Of a stretch of 64,000 nucleotides of DNA, positions 51,737-64,000 are shown piece by piece. Location of the stretch: assembly GCA_012064415.1 (NCBI GenBank), contig SSNU01000063.1, forward strand, positions 469,977 through 533,976. Direction: 5' to 3'. The notes beneath the pieces are model-generated. The model worked only from the letters and a program-made list of their open reading frames with translations, made no database searches and was not told the DNA's origin. This DNA is from Gyrodactylus bullatarudis (Eukaryota > Platyhelminthes > Monogenea > Gyrodactylidea > Gyrodactylidae). Both the position numbers and the translations under genes were made by a program. Position 1 is the stretch's first letter, and the number at the start of each line of letters is the position of its first letter.

Positions 51737-51893
51737 GATTGGGAATTTTTCCTTTCATTATGTGAATGAATTAAATCAGATTTTTATCCATCTAGTTTAT
51801 TTATATGGTCATTCATTTACTTATATCACTCTATTGTTTACTAAATGTAAAGATATATATATATTTCTCGAAACTACTTTCAAGTAGATCACC

Positions 51894-51899
51894 AATAAA
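51894..51899 (+). terminator. PPIP5K polyadenylation signal
   Basis: AATAAA 158 bp after the PPIP5K stop codon. Confidence 0.55.
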
Positions 51900-52024
51900 A
51901 TATTTCTTTCTCAAAGTCATTCTTATTTTTTTAATCACCTCAAATTTAGTTGAAAGGATTACAATGATTTTTCAAAGATTTTTATTCTTCAACAGAATGA
52001 TGATAAGATTGTAGTGTAACACAT

Positions 52025-52030
52025 TTTATT
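52025..52030 (-). terminator. polyadenylation signal of the PH-domain gene
   Basis: AATAAA on the minus strand, about 200 bp past the stop codon at 52227. Only about 125 bp separate it from the opposing PPIP5K signal, so the two 3' ends nearly meet. Confidence 0.5.
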
Positions 52031-52226
52031 CAAAATTAAAAGGGAAAGAAGAAATGGGGGACTCGATCCAATACATAAATAAATTAGTTATTAATTCTCT
52101 CTGTTTTGTTGTTTCATGTTTCATATAAAAATGGATAAGGCAAAAGGGAGGAATTCGCAATTACATTTTTTTAGAAATAAATCAAGAAATATTTTGCCCT
52201 TCTCTTGGTCTGTTCGTAGATATCCC

Positions 52227-55200
52227 CTAAAGTGGAAGTTGCTTCTTTCGTTTGACTCTTTTCTTTTTAAACTTTTTATCTAATCTTATTTCTCCGTTGG
52301 GGATATCTTGGCTTGTGTGCATCGGCTTGGAGGAATTGGTCAACTGCGCCTCTTCTTGCTGAAATTCGAATTTGGATCACAATTAATTTACGATATTCAT
52401 TGAAAGATTATTTTATCAAAAATTCAAGTATGATAGATACAATATAAAATCCTTAACGAATTGTACACACTCTATAGTTATAATTCTACGAAACCAAGAA
52501 TAGTGCAAATGTATTTTCATTGTATTTTTCAAGCTAATAAAATACTGGTCATAATTTCAATGCAATGCAAATAATCGATACGCTTTCACTTGAAAAGTTT
52601 GTACTCTATCCCTAAGTTATCACCTAAAAGATAAAAAGGGAACAAAGCCAAGCAGGAAGATATGATTTACAATTGGATAAGGATTCAAACAGATCTTCTA
52701 TAGATTGATAAGATTGAGCCGTTTCAGTTTATGGAAGCTCATTGAAAAAATCGATAGTGAATAAGTTCGAATGGAGTCTTTTATAAAACCACTCAACACA
52801 GATTTTCCAGAAACAATCCAAGTGGAAAAATAAAAATGATTACACGGCGTGTCACTTTTTTTCGATCTGGAGGTATCAAAATAAACTAAAATGATCCTGA
52901 TCCGAAATTTGACGCAGATTCTGTATCTGGTCTCAGAATTCACGAATTGAATTCAGTTTTGGAGATATTCGCAAAAAACGAAAATTTCGAATTTTCCCAA
53001 AACTGGAGTTACTAATTGATCAAAATCATTAAGAGAAATTAACTAATTGCCCAACAACTGGATATCATTAAATAGAAAATTAAATTCTGCGTCGATTGAT
53101 GTATGTATGAACGGGATAAAGAGAAAAAATTTGCGCAAAAAATAAAATCAAGTAAAATTTATTGAAAAAAAACATAAAATTTGAGTGAAAATTTGTGTTT
53201 TCAAATTAACTCACGGCTTCAAATAGATCAAATTTCAAAATTTTCTTGGACAACCTAGATCGAAATTTTCTCCTCTTTCGATTAAGACCACTCTCAACTC
53301 TGTCAGACATCGTCTTCAGGTGTAAAATTGGACTTTTTAAGATGTTGTTCAACATTGGTATTTCTATTTAATATACTGTACCATATATTGTATATCCATA
53401 TTGTAAACTCTTTTCGGCAATTAAAAAATCTTTTGAATAATATATACAGAGAACATTTAGAAATAATGAATTAGATTAACGAAATGAAACTCACTTCATC
53501 TTTTGGGCTCAAAATGTCCCATACGAATCAAGTCTAGACAATGCATGGCATGCTTTACAACACAACCAATCAGGTTAGAGGTCAAACTTAACTATGAGCC
53601 AATGAAATAGGCAGTTTTTTTCGAGTTTAATCATGTGATTTTCTCAATTAACTCTTTCTTTATCAAATCATGGATAGAGCTTTTTAGTATAGGAATTATT
53701 TTATATTTTTGAAAGATAGAAGTTTAACAGCTCTTTTTCAATTAATTGTGGATTTTCAACCCTCACTTAAGATGCTTGTAATATGAAAATCAGCTATTTT
53801 TCTAAATTCATTTTCATGATAATAAATTTTTTCCAATATAATTTTCAGAGTTTCATATCTTTCAAAAATATAAAAAAATTCCTATACTAAAAAGCTCTAT
53901 CCATGATTTGATAAAGAAAGAGTTAATTGAGAAAATCACATGATTAAACTCGAAAAAAACTGCCTATTTCATTGGCTCATAGTTAAGTTTGACCTCTAAC
54001 CTGATTGGTTGTGTTGTAAAGCATGCCATGCATTGTCTAGACTTGATTCGTATGGGACATTTTGAGCCCAAAAGATGAAGTGAGTTTCATTTCGTTAATC
54101 TAATTCATTATTTCTAAATGTTCTCTGTATATATTATTCAAAAGATTTTTTAATTGCCGAAAAGAGTTTACAATATGGATATACAATATATGGTACAGTA
54201 TATTAAATAGAAATACCAATGTTGAACAACATCTTAAAAAGTCCAATTTTACACCTGAAGACGATGTCTGACAGAGTTGAGAGTGGTCTTAATCGAAAGA
54301 GGAGAAAATTTCGATCTAGGTTGTCCAAGAAAATTTTGAAATTTGATCTATTTGAAGCCGTGAGTTAATTTGAAAACACAAATTTTCACTCAAATTTTAT
54401 GTTTTTTTTCAATAAATTTTACTTGATTTTATTTTTTGCGCAAATTTTTTCTCTTTATCCCGTTCATACATACATCAATCGACGCAGAATTTAATTTTCT
54501 ATTTAATGATATCCAGTTGTTGGGCAATTAGTTAATTTCTCTTAATGATTTTGATCAATTAGTAACTCCAGTTTTGGGAAAATTCGAAATTTTCGTTTTT
54601 TGCGAATATCTCCAAAACTGAATTCAATTCGTGAATTCTGAGACCAGATACAGAATCTGCGTCAAATTTCGGATCAGGATCATTTTAGTTTATTTTGATA
54701 CCTCCAGATCGAAAAAAAGTGACACGCCGTGTAATCATTTTTATTCTCACTCTCAAGATGATTTGGAAGTTATAGCGAAGGAAATGTGGGGTTAGTAAAA
54801 AGCCGACAAAAAACAAAATTAAAATTTGACTAAATAAAAAAGGTTCATGCTTGGGAGGGAATTCCATTCGTACGACAAAGACACACGGACTTACCTCAAA
54901 TACTTTTCACTGATTCTTCTCAATGTGTTTGCTGTGGATGTGTGTATAAATTAATTTACAATTTAATTTTAATCTTGGCGCTTCAAGAAAATCGGACAGA
55001 CAAAGTTTGATGTAAAAAATTCCACTTCTGAGGAAAATGATTTTTCATTCAGAGAAAAAAGTTTCAATGACGCTTTCGCTATTCAATATGTAGCAGCGAT
55101 AGGAGGAGGAGGAGGGGAGAGGGGGTAAATCAGACAAAATTAATTATTTAATTATTTCGACTGATATTTAATTATTTTAGCGTGCATAAAAATCAAGTTT

Positions 55201-58200
55201 TTATTATTAGTAGTATGTATTATGATTCTGTAGATGATTTTGATATCTTTGAGAGAGACAAATTCGCATTGTCTCGAATTTAAAATGGGAATTAAGAGAG
55301 AATAGAATTAAACTAACTTGGCTATAATTTTCCAGTCGATCATGGTAACCATTCTTCATGGTTGATTGGGATGGCAGATTTTCGTCTAGGGAGAGAGGAA
55401 AGAAATTTTTAGATTAGATGGTGGAAATTCTCAAGAAAGAACCTTTCAATGGAGGTTTAATTTAATTTTTTTCTCTCGAGTGAATAAAAAACAATCCTTG
55501 CCAACATGTTCTTGCGTGCACACATGAAATGCAAAGATACACAGTGGAGAGGGGAACACTGAAAAGATATAAACTTCCAATTCTAATTATCCGAGGTTAG
55601 AGAATAAATACAGATTTTCTCTCTCGCCTTGAACCGAATCCAAAATATCTCTCTTTTATTTCAACCTGGTTTGTAAAGCGAGAAAAGAGAAGATGATAAT
55701 TCCACACACACTCTATAGTGAATACTGTATTGTACACCATGTAGTTATTATTATTATTCAGTGTGTTCAGCTTCATACAAGAGAGAAAAGAAGCAACCTC
55801 AGCTTCAGTCTTATCTTGGCTTAACTGAAAAAAGAGTTTCATCTCTCTACCTAGATGATAAACAGGTTTACTATTGTAAATTCAATCGTAAGGATCAATA
55901 ATAACCATTGCTTTTGATACTCTCAAATGAGAGAGATAACCTAATAGTAATAATGTGGTCAATGAGCCAGATTCATGTGGCAAGATTCAGAGTGGAAAAA
56001 AGTTGCATTTTTGGTGAATGAAATGATAAAAAGTTGATTCGAGAGTTGACTGTATGAAATCTATTGCATATTTCGTATATCTTAAATCAATAAATACAAA
56101 AAAATGAATTTATTATACAGAACTAAAGAAAAATCCTCTTCTGATGTGAGAGGTTTCAGAAAAAAACTGATTTTGAGTGAAACCCCAATTACAATTACAA
56201 TCCTGTGAGTGTGACAAGTCATGTGGATAGAGCAAAGATTGGTCTTTATTCACGGGATTATATTACAAAAGTTACATCAAATGTGAATCATACAAGGTTC
56301 GGTATAAAAGCATAGTTAAAAGAAATGCGCGCCAACTCTGGGTTAGAAGAGGATTGAATTTTGTTCGTGCAGATTAAATAATACTGCTTAATACTTACAA
56401 TCGTATTCCAGTGGTAGATTTCCATCATTACAGGTAGGATTGTTACTAGGGGAGATGCTCTCATTATTTGATTTGAGTAATTGGCTCTTAATTGGTTCTA
56501 AATGATTGTCATGTTTCATGGGGTAAAGTGTTTTACCATAGTAATCTGTGTCTACCCCATCCTCATCGCCATTAACCTCTGGTGGAATGAAGGAATTCCT
56601 AGAGGATAGAAAATGAATAAAAGAATGAAATCTGATTTTTCTAGCAGTTATGTAAATAGAATACTAATTGAAAGAGTCTCTCTACAATCCACAGATCAGT
56701 GCTGTCATCAACTGACTTCTTATCAAAGATTGAGAAATTGAATTTGTTAGCCAAAATTGAGATCATTAGACAGACAGTGTTTTTTCCTCGTCAAAAGTTT
56801 TCTAATTTTTCTTCCAGAGGCGCATTACAACTTATAAAAAGTATATCTCCCAGGCTCTGGCTTATACACTGAATAATCTTGTGTCTTAGTGAATGATTTA
56901 GTCATTTATCTAGTTTTCTAGGAAAAAACACTGTCTTTCTAATGATCTCAATTTTGGCTAACAAATTCAATTTCTCAATCTTTGATAAGAACTCAGTTGA
57001 TGACAGCACTGATCTGTGGATTGTAGAAAAATTCTTTATCAAAACTATCAACCCTTTCGGTGCCTATGGACATATATGTCCTTTTTCCATTTTTTTGAAA
57101 CTTTATAACTCTACCAGTTTGACAGGTTTCTGGATCAATTAAAGTTTAACCCTATCGAGACGATAAGAAAACCAATCTAGAAATAGACTCAAAATTGATA
57201 TAGGACCATTCTAAATGAGATTCTAATGGAAATTCTATTCAATAAGGATTCATATGACCCCATCTAAGAAAGTCGAATTTCTATTAAATTCCCCATCTAC
57301 TAATAAGTAGATGAAAACCAAATTTTACTAATCTTGGTTATTTTATCCAAATTTAGATATCTCTTTGAGACTTTTTGGTATTTTTCGGATTTGTTTAGCG
57401 TGAATTATAGAATAGATTATGTGATATTGTTGAGACCTGCATAATAACTTAGAATTTCCTACTTTAAATGATCGCTCTATATAGGGCGAACCTCACGAAA
57501 GGGTTAAATTAAAGCCTACAATGTGAACTTGCATTAGTAAGATTTTTGGCCAGATAACTTGATATCTTCATAGCTAAATTTTGGTTTTTATAAAAATTGT
57601 GAAATAGTCTCGGCACGGAAAAGGTTAAACCAGATTCATCTGTTCAAATGAACCATACATATTCTCTCATACTACCCTGGCCTTTGTAAGGTTTTTCACC
57701 ATGTTTCTTTTCCTTCTTTTGCAACAAATCTCAATGATATCTCGTCTAATTTCATTGCTGATGAAGCTTTAAAAATGTACATTCAGTGTCAATATAGTGT
57801 TTGTTTTTGGAAAAAAACTAAATTAGTTGTACTTTTAGCTGACAACAATCAAGGGGGAAAAGAAGTAAGAGGGATGGAATGCCATAAATTTGAAAAAAAA
57901 CATTTAAACGATCTAACTGGCTTATGCTTACCTTAATGGCTGGAGAGTTGCCATCATTACGCCTAATGTGTCACACTGTCCGTCTGAAAAAAAAAACAAA
58001 ATAAGAAAAGGATAAATCAACTTTGTCAAGCAAGTCAAGCAATGCAAGAGAGGTGACGTACGGGGTGTTTCCATTGAACAATTAAGATCCTCAGATTGAC
58101 ACGTAGAGCTCAAGGAATCCTAAAAACATATGAAAAGATAAAGTACAATTCAGGTATACTTGATATATTTTAGCATGAGTAAAAGAATCGAGAGTGCTCA

Positions 58201-61200
58201 TAAAAGAATATTTTACGCTGTGCACTCGTATGAGATGATCAATGATTGATCATCACCATAGAGTTCAAATATATATGATTATTGATTTTTGGTAAAAGAA
58301 TCATACATACCTGGATGAGAAAATCTTCATTGCAATAGATTGAATCATTCTGGTTGAATTTCAGGGGTGAATTCGATTCTTCATGTGATGTTTGTATAGT
58401 ACAGCCAAAGGATGAAGAGGGTGGCCTTGTATTGTTCTCACTCTGGTTGAGACTAGAATTATTCAAGGGAATGCCACTAGAGGCAGCAGTGCGTGAAGAT
58501 AAACTTGAGGAGTAAAAACTAGAAGTGCTGGTCGAGTAGAAATGGCCATTGGAATTATGAGTGAATGAGGAGGGACCATGTACTTTGGATGGGTCCTTCT
58601 TGTTCCTGATGGGAAAGTGGAGGTGATTATGGTGAGAGGGATTGATTTCCTCGCCTTTTGAAGAGGACATCCTATTTACTGTTGGTAGAGTATTGGATGT
58701 GCATTTGTTTACAATCTGATCACGGACAAATGCCAACTCTTTTCGGCCATAGTCAAGGACAGGACATTTGCATGAGATGCTCCGACCAACAGTTATGCCA
58801 TTGCTAACTTGGCTATTTGGTGGGGCAATTTCATCTAAAAGTTTAGTTCAATGTTTATCAATAAAATAAAAGGGGGCACTTTAAGCAGTGATCTTGTGCA
58901 TGCAATACACGTGTCGTAAAAACATTTTGTTCTTTATTATCGAGAGAATTACCATAAATGTCTTCAATGACTGGAGCGTTGGTTGCAATTTCGCATTTTG
59001 CTGGTATAGAGAGATTTTCTTTACCAACGGAATGGGTGGAGGAGCCCAAGTTTTGAGATGACTTTGTAAAAGATTCCTCCTCCGCGTCATTTAGACGTTT
59101 AATAATTGATTTGGCAGGGGCAGGTCTCTTTGGTAGGATCTCGACACTCGTAGCTTTTCGCAGACCATTGATCTTGTTGGGGGTTGATAACAACTGGTCT
59201 TTGGAAGGAGTTTCCATAGTCAGTTCGCTTATGGCATCAGTATTCTTGGAAATTTCCTCATCATCATTATCATCGTAAATATTGGCCATGTATGAGCCAA
59301 TCTCAATGGGAAGACTTGTCTGTTGGACATGGAATACTTCGTCATAAACTGGACTAGACCTGCGACCATCGGATGATCTTCCAGTAGTTCCTCCTGCTTC
59401 ATAATTATCCAGTTTATTGGGAGTTTTACTGAAACTCTCCTGATCTGTATCATACTTTGTCTCAATCATTGAGAATGGACGAATGTTTGAACAGTGATCA
59501 TCCTTTGCAGGCAGGGCAATCTCTGAATAAACAGGACTATCTAAATCTGTACTTGGATCAGTACGTTTAGGGGTGAGACCTACAAACAAGAATTTGTGAA
59601 TTCCTTTCTCGAATTCCTTCATCAAAAATGATGCTTGATAAAGCAAGAAGAACAAAAAAATTCTCGCGGTTAGATTAATTTCTCAGACCAATTGGACATC
59701 TTTGGTTTTGATTAATAACGTTTCCAGATGGAATTTATTTAGGTATTTTATTCAGCTCTCAAATTATACATGTATGGGATAAAAGGAGGAAGTTGATAAA
59801 AAATAAATGTAAATTTTGTCTTGTTTGTTTTCCTTAAACTTTTCCTCGTTGTTCATCTTCATCAAGAAAAGGTCATTCTTATCAAGCCTAATGTAAAATT
59901 TATTCCAAAAGTACAAATTTGTATCTTATTTATTGGAGAACCGAAACCAAAGAGAAACTACAACATTCACACACACACAATCCCCTTGTTTTCTTTAACC
60001 CAAGAGAAAGTGATGGGGCAAATTATGCAAATGTTTCCCTCTCAACCCAGATTATCATATCAACTCTGAGTCAGTCTTTTTTTAAGGAATAATCGTTCAT
60101 ATTTTTTGTCAGGAAAATGACTCTGTCGGATTTAACTTGGGGAAATTGATTGGGCTAATGTTGAAAGTAACAAAAGAAAAACAAATGATTTCGATACACA
60201 TCTAATTCTCGCTCTCTTGCCCTGAACAAATAAAAAGAGAGATGGAGTTTTTTGTCAAGAATGGACATGTCTAATTATTTTATTGTCCAATGAAGATGCA
60301 GAAGATGAAAGTTTAGATAATTTAATCATTTGAAAGGAATCTTCATTAGATTATATATGCAATAAAGACTTTATTGCAAGAGTAAAAGATCTTAGATTCA
60401 TTCAGGATGAAAAGGAATAATTTCGAAATCTATTACAATTCAAGCTAGGCTCAACAGGAAGGATAAATACTCAAAAATTTTATAATTAAAACAGGATAAA
60501 AAATTGGGTTAGAGTTTATTTAAAACTCAAAATGAATAAAACTTGCTCAATCTAGACTATAGACACAATATCTAGTTAAGGGAAAAAGAATGGGAATTCG
60601 AAAAGATTTACCATTTAATTGCGACAAGTTGAGATGCGATCTCTGCGTGGTGTCATTCTTAATCATACCAAGAGCTTGAATGAAGCCTCTAATCCAGGCG
60701 CCAATGATAATTTTATCAGCAACATGAAAGTAGAGACACTTGTTAGATAGACTTGGCGCTGACAACTTTATAGCAGCTCGATATCTTTTGTCGTTGGCCA
60801 ATTCAAGGTAGACAAGGCCATGGCGAAGGGATAAGGAAAATATTGGCTTGTTCATTTGTGACGGAGGTGGCTGGGCGGGACTGGAATAAATGTTGAGATA
60901 ATCATTCCTTAGACTGCACCACCTCGTTGTCCATGGCGTCTGATCAGGTATACATATCTGGGCTTCACCTTTAGCGAATAAATTGGAATAGATTTAAAAA
61001 TTGAAAAATAAACTCAGAATTTCTATAAAAATCGTATTATTATTATTATTGTGTTGCAAAGGCTTATCAACAAGATTTTTTCCTGAAAAGTTTACGTTTC
61101 CTAAAAAAGTTTAGAAAAGATGTAATCCGTAGAGACTTGCAAGGTTTTTGAGGCTTTAACGACCTATATGGTCTCGTGGAAGAATCGACATCATCGTTGT

Positions 61201-62766
61201 CTTCATTAAATGTCTTTTCGTCTATTGTGGTATCTTGATCTGTTTCGCCAGAATTAGATTTAACCAAGGGAGATTTATTTCCATTGGTTTCAATGATTTC
61301 GATTAATTTCCCACGATTCCAACCAGTCAGACGAGTGAACTCTTTTCCCATTCTATAGATGATAAAAGTCGGAAGGGAGTAAATTCGATAATCGAAGGAT
61401 AAATTTTCAAATTCATCCACGTCTATGTTATAGAATTTGCAAGAATTTTTGTATATATCAGCAATTTCTGGAAGTTCACTGGCGGCACGATTGCATGGTT
61501 CACACCATGTGGCGGAAAATATGAATATTGTCGTTCTTTTATCATCACCATCTTGATCGTTTTTATCTTTGTCTTTAGCATTACTTCCTGGAAGAATATA
61601 TTTATCCAGACTATCTGCGTTCGGTTCAATTTTGTGAATTAATTCACTATGTAATTTCGCCATCTTTTACATTCTATCCTTGATTGAAGAGACGTTTTTA
61701 ATTTCTACAGTGTTTTTATTAAATCAGTCAACTAACGACCTTCCTCAATACAACAAACAAGAGATTCTCATCAGGCTTACTTCTTGAATGAACATTGCGT
61801 AGTTTGTAAATGAATGGAATAGAGTAACTATTTGTTGAGAGGTGCTTACCTGAAATTAATTCGTCAGGATCCCGAATAAACTCTGGACTTGGAGGCTCAT
61901 CTGGTTGATCAAAAGATCGGTTATTTCTATGAGAAAGATCTGATATGGATGAAGACTGGTTGAATTTAAATGCTGAAAGACTTGCACGACGTAGACTTGT
62001 ACGAATTCTAAAATGAAAATTGAATAGAGATTTATAACCTTATATAATTTTATCTAATTACCTGACTGAAGGTGTTAGGGAACCATCCTTTTTCGATAAC
62101 GAAGGGGAAAAGTTGTTGTTACTCGAGTTTACTAGAGAATTGGATAGATTGCCATGATTAAGCGTTGAAATTGAGCCAAGGAAGGGAGAGTTTGGACTCA
62201 GGGTTGATTGATGGGGGTAGCTTGACTTGCGCAAGAATATATGGCCACCAACGCTGAGTTGAGACCAATTGAGACCGGTTGTCTGATGGGACTTGGAAAA
62301 GTTTTGATGTGTCTTGTTTTGTTGCAGCGGTTGCATTGAGAATTTAGGCGACGACTGACTACTCGGCGACGATATCGTCAACTGGTTAAAAGCGAAAAGT
62401 TAAAACAGCAGAGTGAAAATAACTTGGTTTATTTCTTACCGATTTTTTAGCATGATCTATCACAGATGATTGATAGCTGTTAAGTGTTAGATCAACATTG
62501 TTATCAAACTGCTGTACAGATAGACGACGTTTTGATGGAAATTGTTGTTCCATTTTCTTTCGTACAGAGCTAAGGAGGGAATTTCTCTTGTTAAATTGAG
62601 ACTTGCTATCCCCTTGACTTCCGTTCGTGCATGATATCGGCTGATTAAATTTCACAAGAGAGATATTTTCCTGACTTTCGTCTAGATTATAATCGAGATT
62701 ATGAAAAACACCGACATCATACATATTGTTATGACATGCATTGCGCCGTGTGAACATGTCTTGATC
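52227..62766 (-). CDS. PH-domain, tyrosine-motif adaptor-like protein, 5' end outside or undetected
   Basis: Not assigned to a named family. Exons 62766-62440, 62381-62062, 62007-61850, 60968-60612, 59579-58953, 58834-58311, 58119-58062, 57983-57932, 56598-56399, 55385-55318 and 52358-52227 join in phase to 940 residues. The first exon listed begins after a clear acceptor (TTTGCAG), so at least one upstream exon is missing; the first Met is at 62757. Exon 4 encodes a PH-like fold: GEAQICIPDQTPWTTRWCSL, then strands FSLSLRHGLVYLEL and CLYFHVADKIIIGAW, with the helix WIRGFIQALG. Tyrosine motifs follow: SPVYSEIA, SPVYDEVF, ANIYDDND, EDIYDEIAPP and DTDYYGKTLY, like docking sites for SH2 proteins. 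The tail ends in a basic run (KKFKKKRVKRKK). Ser/Asn-rich and probably disordered elsewhere. Some similarity of layout to AFAP/SKAP-type adaptors is noted but unproven. One intron hosts the nested thioredoxin-like gene and another the large palindrome. Confidence 0.72.
52829..54745. mobile_element. 1.9-kb near-perfect palindromic (foldback) element
   Basis: The left arm (52829 to about 53727) and right arm (about 53853 to 54745) are near-identical reverse complements of about 0.9 kb each, separated by a loop of about 125 bp. The outer ends are AATAAAAATGATTACACGGC and its complement. No transposase is visible; open frames at the ends are mirror images of each other. It lies in the last intron of the PH-domain gene. 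Such size and arm identity imply a recent foldback-type insertion or hairpin-forming non-autonomous DNA transposon. Confidence 0.85.
56691..57028. mobile_element. 338-bp foldback/MITE-like element
   Basis: TCTACAATCCACAGATCAGT at the left end pairs with ACTGATCTGTGGATTGTAGA at the right. The arms extend about 100 bp inward (to GACAGTGTTTTTTCC and its complement near 56920). Noncoding; in an intron of the PH-domain gene. Confidence 0.8.
61067..61663 (-). CDS. nested thioredoxin-like protein
   Basis: Single-exon gene of 198 residues within an 881-bp intron (60969-61849) of the PH-domain gene, same strand. The thioredoxin fold is clear: beta strand TTIFIFSATWCEPC gives the redox motif C54-E-P-C57 preceded by Trp53, then FYNIDVDE, and SLPTF with the cis-proline at about 98, then FTRLTGWN. 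Expected activity is dithiol-disulfide exchange. The N-terminal 40 residues include an Asp/Lys-rich stretch, and the C-terminal 70 are acidic, then very basic (FFRKRKLFRKK), which is unusual for small cytosolic thioredoxins and may localise the protein. The lack of introns suggests retroposition or a simple nested gene. No signal peptide seen. Confidence 0.8.
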   Translation of the reverse strand: MAKLHSELIHKIEPNADSLDKYILPGSNAKDKDKNDQDGDDKRTTIFIFSATWCEPCNRAASELPEIADIYKNSCKFYNIDVDEFENLSFDYRIYSLPTFIIYRMGKEFTRLTGWNRGKLIEIIETNGNKSPLVKSNSGETDQDTTIDEKTFNEDNDDVDSSTRPYRSLKPQKPCKSLRITSFLNFFRKRKLFRKKSC

Positions 62767-64000
62767 CTGCAAAGAAAATATGATCACATTCGTTCATTTT
62801 TATATAAGACATGTGTAATTGACATTAAAAGTCGATTCGGAGACAAAGTCATTCTTTCGGTTAATTATTAAAGTCACAAAAATCATGTGAATGCTTCCCA
62901 GTTTGTCTAAGAGAAGCAGAACACATTTGCTATATATAGAGGGTCACCTTGAAAAAGATTCCGGGGAGAGGGAATTATAAATTAGACAATGGTTTGTTGA
63001 ATTTTTCTTACGAATTGATGAAAAAAGGACTGGAGAAAGTACAAGTGGTATGTAATAATAAGGTGATTTTTATCAAAAATGCATACTTGTTGTCATATTA
63101 TTTTTATGATTAAAGTGTTACTACATAGTCTATATATATAAATACAGTAAGTAAGAGTAATAATAAAAATTAATCAGTAAAATACACAGTTTAAAGTACA
63201 GATTTAAAAACCCTCCCTACTGATAGACAGAGATAATTACGATTAAAATGTTTTAAAGAGTCTTGAATGAATTAATGAACCAAATGGTTAATCTTATCAA
63301 AGGATTAGTACAAAATCTTGAGATTTTCTTGTCTAGAAAGAAAAAAACAATGGTGATAACTCTCATTCATTTGGATCAGTTTTCCATGTCATTTCAAACA
63401 AAAATCAAATGCCTAGAAGAATAATTTTGAGAATTCCTCCTGCTTATCATGATGATAAAAGGGGAGCAGATGTTGAGAAGACATACGCTCACAAATTACT
63501 GTCAATTGCTATGAGAGGATTTATACATAGACTGATGGAGGATAATAAATTCGGATCTTGATCAATTCAATACTGTTGAAGAAGAGGATATGATCACTTC
63601 TAGATAACCATGTCTCAATCATTCGGGGAGAGAATGCAAGTAACCAGATAACGGATAATTACATTTAGTATAGATAGAGAGATCTGATCTGGCAACCATG
63701 TTTGATACAATTTCAGGTCAAGGAATGCCTGAGAATAAAAAAGACTAGACGTAATTACAGGATAACGATCAACACTTTGACTTGTAATCGAGTGCTAATG
63801 TCAATGAGGGAAAAATCCAAAATTTAGACCAAACACATTAGACGGAAATAGTTTTCGTACAAGTTATAGCCTCTTGGAAACTAAATTAGAGGACAGTTGT
63901 CTACATGAACGGAAAGAGAACAATTCAGCTGGACATGTGTCGAGGTAGGATCTATTTTTAAAACATTTCAAAAGATCGAATAAAATGATAAAATTATTCT
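62767..64000. other. noncoding, probably intron of the PH-domain gene
   Basis: No exon is supported on either strand. If the 5' exon of the PH-domain gene is further right, this is its intron. Confidence 0.5.

Noticed and set aside
52698..54867. Open frames at both ends of the large palindrome as transposase candidates
   Set aside because: They share part of their sequence because they read the same inverted repeat, are short, and carry no DDE or other transposase motif.

Overview
The window is AT-rich animal nuclear DNA. It holds spliced genes with GT-AG introns, typical metazoan protein families and many short foldback (MITE-like) transposons. The gene set, the compact spacing and a Tc1/mariner remnant fit an arthropod. 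A caligid-type copepod is my best guess, but that is inference and no marker in the window proves the species.

Layout, left to right, with each gene on the opposite strand from the one before it: (1) a p21-activated kinase (PAK) on the minus strand, nine exons from 22549 to 6725, with the last C-terminal exon off the left edge; (2) MVB12, an ESCRT-I subunit, plus, 22700-23371; (3) an RBM19/Mrd1-type multi-RRM ribosome biogenesis protein, minus, 25380-23401; (4) a small intronless bZIP-like protein, plus, 25471-25938; (5) an R7-family RGS protein (RGS9/RGS11-like), minus, 28918-27113; (6) an unrecognised single-pass membrane protein with a cytoplasmic PPxY motif, plus, 29069-36746; (7) a FOXJ1-type forkhead factor, minus, 44243-41042; (8) the inositol pyrophosphate kinase PPIP5K/VIP1, plus, 44387-51736; (9) a PH-domain, tyrosine-motif-rich adaptor-like protein, minus, 62766-52227 with its 5' end missing. 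A one-exon thioredoxin-like gene (61663-61067) lies inside an intron of gene 9 on the same strand.

Four neighbouring pairs (PAK/MVB12, RBM19/bZIP-like, RGS/membrane protein, FOXJ1/PPIP5K) start head to head with 90-150 bp between start codons, so each pair probably shares a bidirectional promoter. The genes have no obvious common pathway. PAK, RGS, PPIP5K and the PH protein are signalling components; MVB12, RBM19 and FOXJ1 act in endosomal sorting, rRNA processing and ciliary transcription.

Several introns are extremely short (25, 27, 29, 32, 33 and 41 nt). All are inferred from exact reading-frame continuity and family alignment. Larger introns carry foldback elements, including a roughly 1.9 kb near-perfect palindrome at 52829-54745, a nested pair at 11996-12869, and smaller ones at 13807-14238, about 16335-16835, 35768-36065 and 56691-57028. 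A decayed Tc1/mariner transposase lies at 2243-3080. Exon coordinates were worked out by hand from reading frame, splice consensus and remembered family features; none was tested against transcripts.
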